This document shows, piece by piece, positions 7,195 through 15,251 of a DNA stretch of 64,000 nt. Origin of the DNA: Ectobacillus sp. JY-23 (GTDB taxonomy: Bacteria > Bacillota > Bacilli > Bacillales > Bacillaceae_G); contig NZ_CP095462.1 of NCBI RefSeq assembly GCF_023022965.1, forward strand, positions 434,001 to 498,000, written 5' to 3'. Position numbers and translations under genes: made by a program. Every line of letters begins with the position of its first letter. Within the stretch, counting starts at the first letter, position 1. Below the pieces are notes generated by a model, which did not search any database, was not told the DNA's origin, and worked only from the letters and a program-made list of their open reading frames with translations.

Positions 7195-7982
7195 AACCTC
7201 GAAAGGAAGGCGAAGCCAAACAACCTACTTATATCCGTTCTAGTACAACAGACCCTGACAGTGGATTTCTAATGAGAGACGGAAAACCAAATGGGTTTCA
7301 CTACCTCGATCATCGCACTGTCGATGCAAAATACAATATCATCACAGACACATATATTACGGCCGGGAATGTATCCGATTCTGGGCCGTATTTGGCACGT
7401 CTTAAAGCGCAAATAAAAACCTTTGGATTTCAGGTAGAAGCTGTGGCACTAGATGCGGGATACTTTACAGGTCATATTTGTAAAAATTTAGCGAAACAAA
7501 ACATTTTTATGGTCATGGGATATCGTAGATTCGGAAAAACAAATAAAGAGGTACCAAAACGTTCTTTTCATTATGTAAAAGAGTCAAATCGCTTTGCTTG
7601 CCCGATGGGTTGTATCTTATCTTATGTGACGACAGACCGTGATGGAAATCGACAATATAAATCGAATCCAGATGATTGTGCGGCTTGTCCTCTTCGTCCC
7701 AAGTGTTTTTCTAAACAACAAAAAACGCGTACCATTACTCGACATATTTGGGAGGATTATAAGGACTTGGCTCGCGCCAACAAAAAGACAAGTGCCGGTA
7801 AGCGTCTGTACAAGCTACGTTGTTCTACAATTGAGCGCAGTTTTGCCGATGCGAAAGAACTTCATGGCTACCGGTATGCACGTTTTCGAGGGCGGGAGTC
7901 TGTCCAAATGCAGGCTTTTCTCACCGCAGCTTGTCAAAACATGAAAAAAATTGCCCTTCATCTGACCAAACAGGTCAGATGA
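7188..7982 (+). CDS. IS1182-like transposase, C-terminal frame (-1)
   Basis: Read in the -1 frame from 7188, the product continues with ELKPRKEGEAKQPTYIRS, then STTDPDSGF, and runs to TGA 7980-7982. It carries the second catalytic Asp region (VALDAGYFTG), the zinc-like cysteine set (CPMGC, CAACPLRPKC) and the C-terminal Glu region (STIERSFADAKELHGYRYAR). An internal ATG at 7272 exists but has no RBS. Joined to the first frame it gives one full-length transposase of about 453 residues, the family's usual size. Confidence 0.85.
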   Translation, partial: ELKPRKEGEAKQPTYIRSSTTDPDSGFLMRDGKPNGFHYLDHRTVDAKYNIITDTYITAGNVSDSGPYLARLKAQIKTFGFQVEAVALDAGYFTGHICKNLAKQNIFMVMGYRRFGKTNKEVPKRSFHYVKESNRFACPMGCILSYVTTDRDGNRQYKSNPDDCAACPLRPKCFSKQQKTRTITRHIWEDYKDLARANKKTSAGKRLYKLRCSTIERSFADAKELHGYRYARFRGRESVQMQAFLTAACQNMKKIALHLTKQVR

Positions 7983-7989
7983 AGGGCAA
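7951..7989 (+). terminator. Strong hairpin at the transposase stop
   Basis: Seventeen-base perfect arms (TTGCCCTTCATCTGACC and its complement) with a five-base loop overlap the stop codon, followed by TTCCTGTTTATTTTT. It would end the transposase transcript or block read-through. Confidence 0.7.
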
Positions 7990-8071
7990 TTCCTGTTTAT
8001 TTTTACTTCATTTCAGACATAGTTTCCATAAAAATTGAAACTAGGGACAGAGTATTAAGAAACCTTTTAGG

Positions 8072-8086
8072 TTTCTCAACACTCTG
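8072..8086 (-). repeat. IS right inverted repeat
   Basis: The reverse complement reads CAGAGTGTTGAGAAA. It abuts the right direct repeat. Confidence 0.8.
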
Positions 8087-8117
8087 AAAAAAGAAGAGGC
8101 ATAGCCTCTTCTTTTAT
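8087..8117. repeat. Right copy of 31-bp direct repeat = terminator
   Basis: This sequence is identical to 6493-6523. It overlaps the stop codon of the IDEAL-domain gene and serves as its terminator on the minus strand. Confidence 0.85.
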
Positions 8118-8314
8118 CGTAATGCTTCAAGTGCTTGAAGTTCTGTTGTTAACTCAAAAAAACGTTCTTTATTACCAACATCGAGAGACTGGTCGATTTC
8201 CTTCCAAAGCTGTTCTGTACGAAACGCAAGGACGGCTTTATCTAGTACCATTTCAGCAAACAACGCATCTGTGATTAAAGGCTGTTTTGGGGCATTAAGC
8301 ATATGGTTTTTCAT
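8114..8314 (-). CDS. IDEAL-domain small protein
   Basis: This 66-residue protein has a C-terminal IDEAL domain (VLDKAVLAFRTEQLWKEID, then QSLDVGNKERFFELTTEL), a short Firmicutes helical domain often found on regulatory or adaptor proteins. The start is ATG 8314, nine bases after AAGGAG; the upstream TTG directly abuts the RBS and is unlikely. Its stop overlaps the duplicated terminator created by the IS. Before the IS arrived, this gene and the 52-codon gene would have shared one bidirectional terminator. The specific partner is unknown. Confidence 0.8.
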   Translation of the reverse strand: MKNHMLNAPKQPLITDALFAEMVLDKAVLAFRTEQLWKEIDQSLDVGNKERFFELTTELQALEALR

Positions 8315-8413
8315 AGAAATCAACTCCTTGTCCTTTTTTTGATTATACAGTAAATTTTCTGATAATTCAAATATTATTTTCTGGAATTTTTTAGTGTTTA
8401 TCCGACAAAAAAA

Positions 8414-8433
8414 GACCTGTTGTTCGACAGGTC
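8414..8433 (-). terminator. pepF terminator
   Basis: The hairpin GACCTGT / ACAGGTC is followed on the minus strand by TTTTTTTGT and overlaps the pepF stop. Confidence 0.85.
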
Positions 8434-10222
8434 AATTATAGCTACTTTGTAATTGCGTCACCAGTCGTTGAAACAGCTGCATTGCATGTTGAATCGGTTC
8501 TGGCTGCAGTAAATTTACCCCTGTGTTTTGCAGTAATACAAGTGGTTCTTCACTGCTTCCGCTTTTTAAAAACTCTAAATACACATGCTGTGTATATACA
8601 TCACCAGCTAGTAAACGTTCAGCAATGTCAATAGCAGCTACAAAGCCAGTGGCGTATTTATATACATAAAATGACCGATAAAAGTGAGGAATTCTTGCCC
8701 ATCCATATTTGACTTGCGGATCAACCATGATTGCATCTGCATTGTATGTTACAAACAGTTTTTCATACACATGGCTAAAGCTCTCGGCATGTAATGCTTC
8801 TTTCCGCTCCGCTTTTTCATGTGTAATTTTCTCAAATTCTGCGAACATGACTTGTGTAAAAAAAGTTCCCTTAAATTGGTCAATGAAATGATTGAGCAAA
8901 TGTTGCCGTAAACTCTTGGTATCCGCTCGTTTTAATAAATACTGAATTAATAATACTTCATTTACAGTTGACGCTACTTCGGCAACGAAAATAGAGTACC
9001 CGGCTTTAATTCGTGGTTGAAATTTACCGGAATAATAGCTATGCATCGCATGCCCCATTTCATGTGTAAGTGTGAACATACTGTCTAAATCATCACGGTG
9101 ATTTAAAAGAACGTATGGATGCACACCATATACACCTAAATTGTAAGCGCCTGACCGTTTTCCTGGTGTTTCACGCACATCAATATACCGTTTTTCTTTA
9201 AAAGAAGATAAGATATACACATATTCCTCACCAAGTGGTGTTAAGCTTTCAAGCATGGTTTTGTAGGCGTCTTCATATGAAATCTCAAGCTTTATCCCCT
9301 TGGTTAACGGGACATTTAAGTCATAAGCATGCAAATTTTCCAGTCTGAGCTGCTCTTTACGAATTTCCATATAGGTTTGAAGTGGCTGTAAATGTGATTT
9401 TGCAGTTTCAATTAAGTTTTCATAAACTTGCTTTGGCACACGATCGGAAAATAAAGCCTTCTCAAGGGCGGATGGATAGTTACGCAGCTTTGCGAGCAAT
9501 ACATTATTTTTAATGGCTGCTGATAAGGTCGACGCAATCGTGTTTTCAAGCTGCACATACGGCTTATAATACGCTTCATATGCTTCTTTGCGTACGGATT
9601 GATTCGGGTGCTCCGTCAATCTTGCGTACATCCCTCGTGTAAGTGGAATTTTTTTCCCTTGCTCATCTGTTACGTCTCCAAAGCGCATGTCTGCGTTGTT
9701 AATCATTGAAAATGTATTACGGGGCGCCGAGAGCGCTTCACCCATTTGAGATAGCAACTCTTCCTTTTCCTGGCTTAATACATGGTGTTTGTACCGATAA
9801 GCTTCCAGTAAATCATCTTCAAAATAAGCAAGACCATCTGCTTCTTTTATGTATGAACGAAGTGTGCTTTCTTCCAGTCCCAGTAAAAAAGGCAGGAAAA
9901 ATGCCGTTGCCCTGCTGAAATTCTGTCCTAAGCTACGAACTTTATCAAGTAGAGCTTGCGCCTTTGTTATCCGTGTGTCTAAGTCAGCCTGCAACTGGGC
10001 AAACGCATATAGTTTCCCATAATGATATGTCGCTTCTTCCTTTGTTTGTAAATAGGCATACAAATCAGCGGCGTTGTGAATACGATTTACGTATTGGTTA
10101 AGTTTCGAAATTAATGCTGTTACATGGGCATAATCATTTTCCCAGTCTGCTAAAGTAGGATAAATATCGCATAGGTTCCATGTTTCATTTTCAGGCACAG
10201 TAGTCCTTATCTCATCTTTCAT
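8432..10222 (-). CDS. pepF: Oligoendopeptidase F
   Basis: This is an M3-family zinc metallopeptidase of 596 residues that cleaves short peptides in the cytoplasm. The helical N-terminal region is followed by the active site TLTHEMGHAMHSYYSG (HExxH) and the downstream Glu in FVAEVASTVNEVLL. The start is ATG 10222, six bases after AAAGGAG; the in-frame upstream ATGs lack an RBS. It is monocistronic with its own terminator. Length and motifs agree with Bacillus PepF. Confidence 0.95.
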   Translation of the reverse strand: MKDEIRTTVPENETWNLCDIYPTLADWENDYAHVTALISKLNQYVNRIHNAADLYAYLQTKEEATYHYGKLYAFAQLQADLDTRITKAQALLDKVRSLGQNFSRATAFFLPFLLGLEESTLRSYIKEADGLAYFEDDLLEAYRYKHHVLSQEKEELLSQMGEALSAPRNTFSMINNADMRFGDVTDEQGKKIPLTRGMYARLTEHPNQSVRKEAYEAYYKPYVQLENTIASTLSAAIKNNVLLAKLRNYPSALEKALFSDRVPKQVYENLIETAKSHLQPLQTYMEIRKEQLRLENLHAYDLNVPLTKGIKLEISYEDAYKTMLESLTPLGEEYVYILSSFKEKRYIDVRETPGKRSGAYNLGVYGVHPYVLLNHRDDLDSMFTLTHEMGHAMHSYYSGKFQPRIKAGYSIFVAEVASTVNEVLLIQYLLKRADTKSLRQHLLNHFIDQFKGTFFTQVMFAEFEKITHEKAERKEALHAESFSHVYEKLFVTYNADAIMVDPQVKYGWARIPHFYRSFYVYKYATGFVAAIDIAERLLAGDVYTQHVYLEFLKSGSSEEPLVLLQNTGVNLLQPEPIQHAMQLFQRLVTQLQSSYN

Positions 10223-10252
10223 CTGAATCTCCTTTCTATGCATAAATAGCAT

Positions 10253-10464
10253 AACTGTACGTTATAAACCTCTTTTGTATCATACTATTAATCGTATTAG
10301 CAAAGTAATGACAAAAATAAAAAACTGCAGCATGTGCTGCAGCTTGTTTATGAGCTCCTTTCTTTCAGATTGGTTCTCTATGTTCTATATCAAAGGCCTC
10401 TCACCTTTACCGTATAAAAGTCGCCGCCCCTCCTTATGTATAGATTTGGTATGATGTCGGCAAA
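10253..10464. other. Intergenic region with terminator, no gene
   Basis: A CTGCAGCA/TGCTGCAG hairpin (10325-10342) with a T run on the minus strand ends the upstream gene's transcript. An AAGGAGGGG string near 10430 (minus strand) looks like a Shine-Dalgarno, but no start codon with an open frame follows it. Confidence 0.6.
10325..10342 (-). terminator. Terminator of the 209-codon unknown gene
   Basis: CTGCAGCA-TG-TGCTGCAG is followed on the minus strand by TTTTTTATTTTTG. Confidence 0.7.
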
Positions 10465-11094
10465 TCAAGCTGCTGTTATGTAGTCACCTGGACCGAGAAA
10501 AGGCCACACAATCGGGCGTAGGACCGTTACTTCTTCGAATGACCTCATCGAGAAATTGGGCATTGTTTCTTGTTGAAATAGCTGAATTGGGAGTTTTCGT
10601 AACCAACCGCGCTGTTGTTGTTTTAGAACCTGGTTTCTTGTGGAAGTTCCGTTTGCTTTTACAGCATGTGTACGTGGTTTATTCTCGCTTGGTTGAATTA
10701 CCGTAAAGAGCATATGCTCCGTGACAACTAACTCCGATTTTCGCTTCTTTTTGCGGCGAAACGGCGTTTGCTCTTTTTCCGTTTGGACAAGCATATATGT
10801 ATGCTCGTGCTCATTTTTTTGCTGCACAATTTTTAGTTTATGGCTTAGTTCCAACTCTGTTGCAGTTGCCTTCATTGCGTACTCTGCGAAGGGTTGCTCC
10901 TCTTTTTGTAAGGTAAACTTTAGGCGAAGGGCTTCACTTCTGGTAATCATTCGGATTTGCTTCAAGCTGCCTTTTTCATTTAAAGCTAGGAACACAATGG
11001 CTTCTTTTCTTTTTCGCTCACCATGCTCTTTTACACCGGGAAAGCTCACAAAGATGTTTGTATGAAGCGTTTTTTGTAGTGTCGCGTGACTCAT
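10465..11094 (-). CDS. Uncharacterised basic protein, 209 residues
   Basis: I do not recognise this gene. The start is ATG 11094 after GGGGGTAGC, giving MSHATLQKTLHTNIF... There is no signal peptide or membrane segment. The protein is basic with a run FRRKKKRK near the middle. Its sequence pattern (alternating charged strands with terms such as EKGSLKQIRMI, TYMLVQTEKEQ, HMLFTVIQP) suggests a beta-rich fold. The C-terminus is hydrophobic and aromatic (RPIVWPFLGPGDYI). It stands alone between pepF and a lipoprotein gene. RBS, length and a terminator support a genuine gene. Confidence 0.65.
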   Translation of the reverse strand: MSHATLQKTLHTNIFVSFPGVKEHGERKRKEAIVFLALNEKGSLKQIRMITRSEALRLKFTLQKEEQPFAEYAMKATATELELSHKLKIVQQKNEHEHTYMLVQTEKEQTPFRRKKKRKSELVVTEHMLFTVIQPSENKPRTHAVKANGTSTRNQVLKQQQRGWLRKLPIQLFQQETMPNFSMRSFEEVTVLRPIVWPFLGPGDYITAA

Positions 11095-11311
11095 GCTACC
11101 CCCTACCTTTCCGGAAACGTCAGGTATTTTACCTGTGAGATACAAATTCCCTAAGTATCCCTGTTTCTCCTACTTCACCTCTCTGCCTTTTCATCGTCAA
11201 ATTCTCCTTATTCCTGTGCTCTCTTTTGTTTTTCCGAACATTTGCGAGTGTGTTGTATATCGAAAGTCGCGGATTGCCGTTTTATTTTGTTGAATGAAAT
11301 TACTCAATAAA

Positions 11312-11340
11312 AAAACTTCAGGCAGTTACCCTGAAGTTTT
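11312..11340 (-). terminator. Terminator of the lipoprotein gene
   Basis: ACTTCAGG / CCTGAAGT with a seven-base loop has an A/T-run context and overlaps the stop. Confidence 0.85.
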
Positions 11341-11752
11341 ATTGTAATTCTGTAAGAAACGTATTTAAATCTTGTTGGACCTGCTGCAAAAGGCCTTTTA
11401 TCTTATCAATATCAAGCTCTGTTTTGCCTGTTTCACCAATGAGTGGATAGAGGTGATCTTCAATTTGTTTGTATTGCTCTGGATATTGCTCCTCTACCTC
11501 ATCTTCAAAACTGTCCCATTTCTCTGCTAGAGTTTTACCAAACGATTTGATTTTCTCTTGATCTGCTGCAGTTTGTAAGTATTTTGTGAAGCTTTGCAGC
11601 TCGGTTAAGACACTTTGTACACCTTCAACAATTGCGGCTCGATCTGTCGCGCTTGTTTCAGCTGCTTTCGGCGCTGCTTGTTTATCCTCCTGTGCATGGC
11701 ACCCTGACAGTAAGCATACTGCTGCAATAAGAGATAATGCGTATTTGTACAT
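11339..11752 (-). CDS. Helical lipoprotein, unknown function
   Basis: The 137-residue product has a type II signal peptide (hydrophobic residues 4-15) and lipobox LLSGC at 14-18. The rest is acidic and alpha-helical. The segment AEKWDSFEDEVEEQYPEQYK and the following IEDHLYPLI resemble the extracellular helical domain next to FTR1/EfeO iron-uptake proteins (W-x5-E, then Y-x2-IE), but no permease gene is nearby. The start ATG lies eight bases after AAAGGAGG. The function remains open. Confidence 0.8.
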   Translation of the reverse strand: MYKYALSLIAAVCLLSGCHAQEDKQAAPKAAETSATDRAAIVEGVQSVLTELQSFTKYLQTAADQEKIKSFGKTLAEKWDSFEDEVEEQYPEQYKQIEDHLYPLIGETGKTELDIDKIKGLLQQVQQDLNTFLTELQ

Positions 11753-11800
11753 GTATAACGCCTCCTTTTCACTGTCAGTTGTAGCCAGATTTCCTTGCTT

Positions 11801-12427
11801 TCATACGTTAAGTTTTTGCGTAATGTCAAGAAAATGTTTTAAAACACGAGCCGTTAATCCCCAAATCACATGTCCTTTGTAATGATAAAAATACTCATCC
11901 ATTCCTCTTGTTTGCCAATTATATGACTCCCCGCCCGGTATGAGTTCAAATGGAAAGTCTGAGCCCGGTTCTACCTTATAATGAACGCGATAAACGTCTG
12001 GTGTTTGCCTGAGGAGTTGTGAGAGAGGAACTGTAAATGTGTTTGCCACTTCTGCTGCATTGGGTATGAGTTCACACGAAGGGTCTATAAGTCCTGTATA
12101 GGGATAAATGATAGAGCCGAACGGAGATATCATGTAGTCAAGCGGCGCAATTTGGGAAATGGCATCTGCAGGAATTCCGAGTTCTTCCATTGTTTCTCTC
12201 ATTGCTGCGTGCTGCGGCGTTTCGTCAGAAGTATCAATCTTTCCGCCCGGAAAGCAAATTTCTCCCGGTTGTCTGCGTAAGGTGGCGGACCGCACTTCAA
12301 ATAAGATATGGAGTTCGTTTTCTTTTTGTATAAGCGGCAATAGTATTGCAAATTTCATAAATTGTTCACTACCCAAAATAGAAGGTGTTCGAGTCTGTAG
12401 AGCAGTTAATATTTTTCTTGTGTCCAT
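11801..12427 (-). CDS. CoA pyrophosphatase (NUDIX, UPF0035 type)
   Basis: This enzyme hydrolyses CoA or its derivatives to phosphopantetheine and 3',5'-ADP. It has 208 residues. The UPF0035 signature (LLPLIQKENELHILFEVRS, then LRRQPGEICFPGG) precedes the NUDIX box GGKID...MRETMEELGI, so all catalytic Glu residues are present. The RBS GGAGAGGAGAAGCG precedes ATG. It is separated from the lipoprotein gene by only 48 bases and may be transcribed with it. Confidence 0.92.
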   Translation of the reverse strand: MDTRKILTALQTRTPSILGSEQFMKFAILLPLIQKENELHILFEVRSATLRRQPGEICFPGGKIDTSDETPQHAAMRETMEELGIPADAISQIAPLDYMISPFGSIIYPYTGLIDPSCELIPNAAEVANTFTVPLSQLLRQTPDVYRVHYKVEPGSDFPFELIPGGESYNWQTRGMDEYFYHYKGHVIWGLTARVLKHFLDITQKLNV

Positions 12428-12467
12428 CGCTTCTCCTCTCCTTTATACCTACACTTTTATGTAAATA

Positions 12468-12490
12468 AAGCCCCTTCTAGGAAGGGGCTT
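12468..12490 (-). terminator. Terminator of the carboxymuconolactone-decarboxylase-like gene
   Basis: AAGCCCCTTC-TAG-GAAGGGGCTT is followed by TTATTTAC on the minus strand. Confidence 0.8.
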
Positions 12491-12497
12491 GCTTCTC

Positions 12498-12863
12498 TTA
12501 ATGCTTTTGTTGTTGTAATTCTGAAATGCATTCTTGTACAAGAGTAACAGCTTGGCTCATCGCAGCGCCGCCCGCAAAAGCTGTCGCCACGCCGCATGCT
12601 TCAAAAATCTGTTCTTCTGTACAGCCTTGGTCTATACAACCCTTTGTATGATAAATTGTACAGTATTCATCTTGTGTTGCCAAGCTGATACCAAGTGCGA
12701 TTAATTGCTTTTCACGTTGCGTAAGCGCTCCTTCTTTAAAACAAGCTTCTGTGAACGCGTTATAGGCCTGTGTTAGCTCTGGTGTTTTTTGTAAAAATCT
12801 TCCTAATCCTTCTTTGTAGTGGTATAAAGACTGCTCCACCGAATTTTGAAAGTGCTGTTCCAT
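12498..12863 (-). CDS. Carboxymuconolactone decarboxylase/AhpD-family protein
   Basis: This all-helical protein of 121 residues has the CMD core LTQREKQLIALGISLATQ and the active-site region EYCTIYHTKGC, a Cys-x3-His layout as in AhpD-like peroxidase partners. The start is ATG 12863 after GGAGTGACAACT; the upstream ATG lacks an RBS. The substrate is unknown, and the lone Cys near the His argues for alkylhydroperoxidase-type chemistry rather than lactone decarboxylation. It is a single-gene unit. Confidence 0.85.
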   Translation of the reverse strand: MEQHFQNSVEQSLYHYKEGLGRFLQKTPELTQAYNAFTEACFKEGALTQREKQLIALGISLATQDEYCTIYHTKGCIDQGCTEEQIFEACGVATAFAGGAAMSQAVTLVQECISELQQQKH

Positions 12864-12994
12864 AGTTGTCACTCCGTTTCCCAAATGATGTCTCATGCTT
12901 TAGTATGCTATGAAACGGAAATTGTATGTCTACGTATTAAAATTTCGCATAGCAACTTCGGAAGGAGCCATATTATGAGCAGGAGGTGAAATGT

Positions 12995-13135
12995 ATGGAT
13001 AATGAGCAATGGATGTCTGAAGCTTTAATAGATGCCTATACTAGCGGCCCTGTTTCACAGAAACAGGAACAAAAACAACAAATAAACGCTAAACAGCAGC
13101 TTAAGCAACAAAAGATTGCACGAGATAATCGCTAA
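12995..13135 (+). CDS. 46-residue Gln/Lys-rich small protein
   Basis: AGGAGGTGAAATGT precedes ATG 12995, and the frame ends at TAA 13133-13135. The product begins MDNEQWMSEALIDAY and continues with a very Gln-rich helix (QKQEQKQQ, KQQLKQQK). The ATG four bases earlier opens only three codons. The strong RBS and start distance support translation. There is no signal peptide and no known family; low complexity makes homology hard to judge. Confidence 0.6.
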   Translation: MDNEQWMSEALIDAYTSGPVSQKQEQKQQINAKQQLKQQKIARDNR

Positions 13136-13264
13136 TCCGAGATGAAACACTTGTTGATAAACACCATCTAGTAATACAAATGAATTGATTCGTAAGAAAT
13201 CGTTTTTCTTTCTTCTCTTTCGTATTCTAGATCCAACATGTAAATTCCTGTTTGGAGAAAGAAA

Positions 13265-13289
13265 AGCACACGGAATGTTTCCGTGTGCT
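13265..13289 (-). terminator. Terminator of the sleB-ypeB-yhcN operon
   Basis: AGCACACGGAA / TTCCGTGTGCT with a three-base loop is followed by TTTTCTTTC on the minus strand. Confidence 0.85.
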
Positions 13290-13878
13290 ACTTTGCGTTC
13301 ATATGCTGGTTGGATTGATCATCTTGTTCTTTTTTCAGTTGTTGTTTTTCTCCTTCAGGCAACTGCTTATCATTGCGTTTTGTAGGCTCAGAATCTTTGT
13401 TTTCCAGCATATCTTTTGGCACCTGTGGCATAACACGACCGATGATGGCCGCAAACTCTGCCATTACCGCCTGCGGATTACCTTTTTGGATTTGTTTCCC
13501 CATAGCTTGTACTCTTTGGTACGTATCCGGGTCTGCTACCACAATTGCATTAGCACCGTGTGGGTCATGTTTAATACTTTCCGCAACGGTATATTTAATG
13601 GTTTCAACGCGTGTTCGGTCGAGTTTACTATTGACGTCAATCCCAACAATAGCATAAGGACCGAGCACAACTGCTTTCGCTGCTTTAACATTTGGAATAT
13701 CGGCCGCAAGCTTCTCTAGATGTGCCGCCGCACGAGGGTTGGATTTATATCGTTCGGGTTTGTACGTTGTATTTTTTACGCGTACAGTTTGATCACCGCT
13801 ATATGCTTTTTTTTCTTCCTTCGGTCCGCAAGCTGTTAACAGTAAACATACAATTATCAACCATGAACTGATTTTCAT
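13288..13878 (-). CDS. YhcN/YlaJ-family sporulation lipoprotein
   Basis: This spore-associated lipoprotein is the third gene of the sleB-ypeB operon. It has a lipobox LLTAC (residues 13-17) after a hydrophobic leader. The YhcN/YlaJ domain follows, including HLEKLAADIPNVKAAKAVVL, then ADPDTYQRV and the segment GRVMPQVPKDM. The tail is hydrophilic and repetitive (KQLPEGEKQQLKKEQDDQSN). It has 196 residues, in the family range. The start ATG follows AAGGAGGTGTACAT, 15 bases after ypeB. Family members are made in the forespore, and the operon context fits. Confidence 0.9.
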   Translation of the reverse strand: MKISSWLIIVCLLLTACGPKEEKKAYSGDQTVRVKNTTYKPERYKSNPRAAAHLEKLAADIPNVKAAKAVVLGPYAIVGIDVNSKLDRTRVETIKYTVAESIKHDPHGANAIVVADPDTYQRVQAMGKQIQKGNPQAVMAEFAAIIGRVMPQVPKDMLENKDSEPTKRNDKQLPEGEKQQLKKEQDDQSNQHMNAK

Positions 13879-13893
13879 ATGTACACCTCCTTA

Positions 13894-15237
13894 TCAATCA
13901 TAATTTTCCTCTATGTTATTTAGTTTTTTGACTTGCTCTTCAAATGCTGTATCGGCGTTAATAAAGATCTGGTACGTGTCATTGTTTAACGTCCCAACAA
14001 ACTCATAACACAATACCTCTTTATTTAAATCATTAATAATAATCGCTTTTCGCTCTTCAAGCACTTTTAAGTTTGGGTTAACCTTCTTACGCGCTTCTTC
14101 TACAGATAACTTTGGCTTCGGGATAGAACGTTTGCCTTGATAGGCTGCTAAATAGTCTTTTGCTGAAAAACCGACAATACTACCATCATCAAGTGCAACC
14201 TTCATATTGATCGATTCTGGATAAATTCTTATACCATTTAAGTTAGTAACGTATGTGAATACACCAACGGAATCGTATTGTGAGCTTTCAAACAATTCCA
14301 TATTCGCAAATTTATTATTCTTCAAGAATGTAGCGCCTTTGATAGAAGCAGCATTGAGATCAATCTTTTGCGCACCGATTTCACGGTTATTAATAAGCCA
14401 TACAGGATGACCACCTTTTTGTGTGATATCCATATAAATTTCACTTTTGGTGTTAGGCTGTTGCACTGACAAGCTGTAATAACGATCTTTTTTCTTTTCT
14501 CCTGTTTCTTCTACCTTAATGCCTTCAGTAGTTTTTATACCGAGAAAGCTTTGTGCAATTTCTTTTGCTTGCTGTTTTGAGATAGGTTGGCCTTCCATTT
14601 TATTCAAACCTTTTTCAGCTTGTTTATAGCTTGTAAATGTAGGACCAAAATCAGCCTCCGTATAAGAGTTCACATTCTTTTCAACGGTTTTGAACCCGTC
14701 AATAATCGTATTATCAGACGGTTTGCGATCTGCTGCCAGAGCGAGCTCTACATCCATCCAGCGCAGGTTATTTTTTAGCACAAGATGCTGTACATGACGC
14801 AGTTCGTTTTGGATATCAGCTGATTTTTGGTGCAGTTGCTGCAGGGTCGCATATTCTTTATCATTTAGCGGTTCTTTTTCGAGATCACGCACCGCTGTTC
14901 GGTAACTAAAGTCTCCGATACTGGCTAGAAATTCTTCCGTCTTATTAAATGGCAAAAGTGTTAAGGGTAATTGTCCTACATCGGAGCGTGCTTCAGACGT
15001 AATTCGCCAAACATCAGCTAAAGCAGGTGAAAGAGATGTTCTGGAATTCATGGCAAGTGTGTTCCCAATTTTGTCATGTAATAAATCCATTTCATAAGTC
15101 AATTCATGAAACGCGCGTTGATAATTGTTTTCTGCATGAATTAACACTGCATTTTTTTCTTGATGCTCTAAATATCCCCAGTAGCCGGTTCCCGCTACAA
15201 CAAAGGTTAACGCAATAATTAACAAACCTCTAAGCAT
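13894..15237 (-). CDS. ypeB: Germination protein YpeB
   Basis: YpeB is required for SleB to be stably present in spores and for cortex hydrolysis. The 447-residue product has an N-terminal membrane anchor (LLIIALTFVVAGTGYWGYL), a helical N-terminal domain to about residue 200, and three PepSY-like repeats (SKQQAKEIAQSFLG; SVEEARKKVNPNLKV). The start is ATG 15237, seven bases after AAGGAG; the longer frame would overlap sleB and has no RBS. Its length nearly equals B. subtilis YpeB. It follows sleB by 14 bases. Confidence 0.96.
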   Translation of the reverse strand: MLRGLLIIALTFVVAGTGYWGYLEHQEKNAVLIHAENNYQRAFHELTYEMDLLHDKIGNTLAMNSRTSLSPALADVWRITSEARSDVGQLPLTLLPFNKTEEFLASIGDFSYRTAVRDLEKEPLNDKEYATLQQLHQKSADIQNELRHVQHLVLKNNLRWMDVELALAADRKPSDNTIIDGFKTVEKNVNSYTEADFGPTFTSYKQAEKGLNKMEGQPISKQQAKEIAQSFLGIKTTEGIKVEETGEKKKDRYYSLSVQQPNTKSEIYMDITQKGGHPVWLINNREIGAQKIDLNAASIKGATFLKNNKFANMELFESSQYDSVGVFTYVTNLNGIRIYPESINMKVALDDGSIVGFSAKDYLAAYQGKRSIPKPKLSVEEARKKVNPNLKVLEERKAIIINDLNKEVLCYEFVGTLNNDTYQIFINADTAFEEQVKKLNNIEENYD

Positions 15238-15251
15238 GGTAGAACTCCTTT

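Larger units (their letters stand above)
6524..8086 (+). mobile_element. IS1182-like insertion sequence, 1563 bp
   Basis: The element is bounded by imperfect 15-bp inverted repeats (CAGGCTGTGGAGAAA left; CAGAGTGTTGAGAAA right, read inward; 12 of 15 match) and flanked by identical 31-bp direct repeats. It encodes a DDE transposase of the DUF772/IS1182 type in two overlapping frames. Internal hairpins lie just inside the left end (6526-6554) and at the transposase stop (7951-7989). From memory, the IS1182 family has unusually long target duplications and prefers palindromic targets, which fits. The near-perfect direct repeats suggest a fairly recent insertion. Confidence 0.9.
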
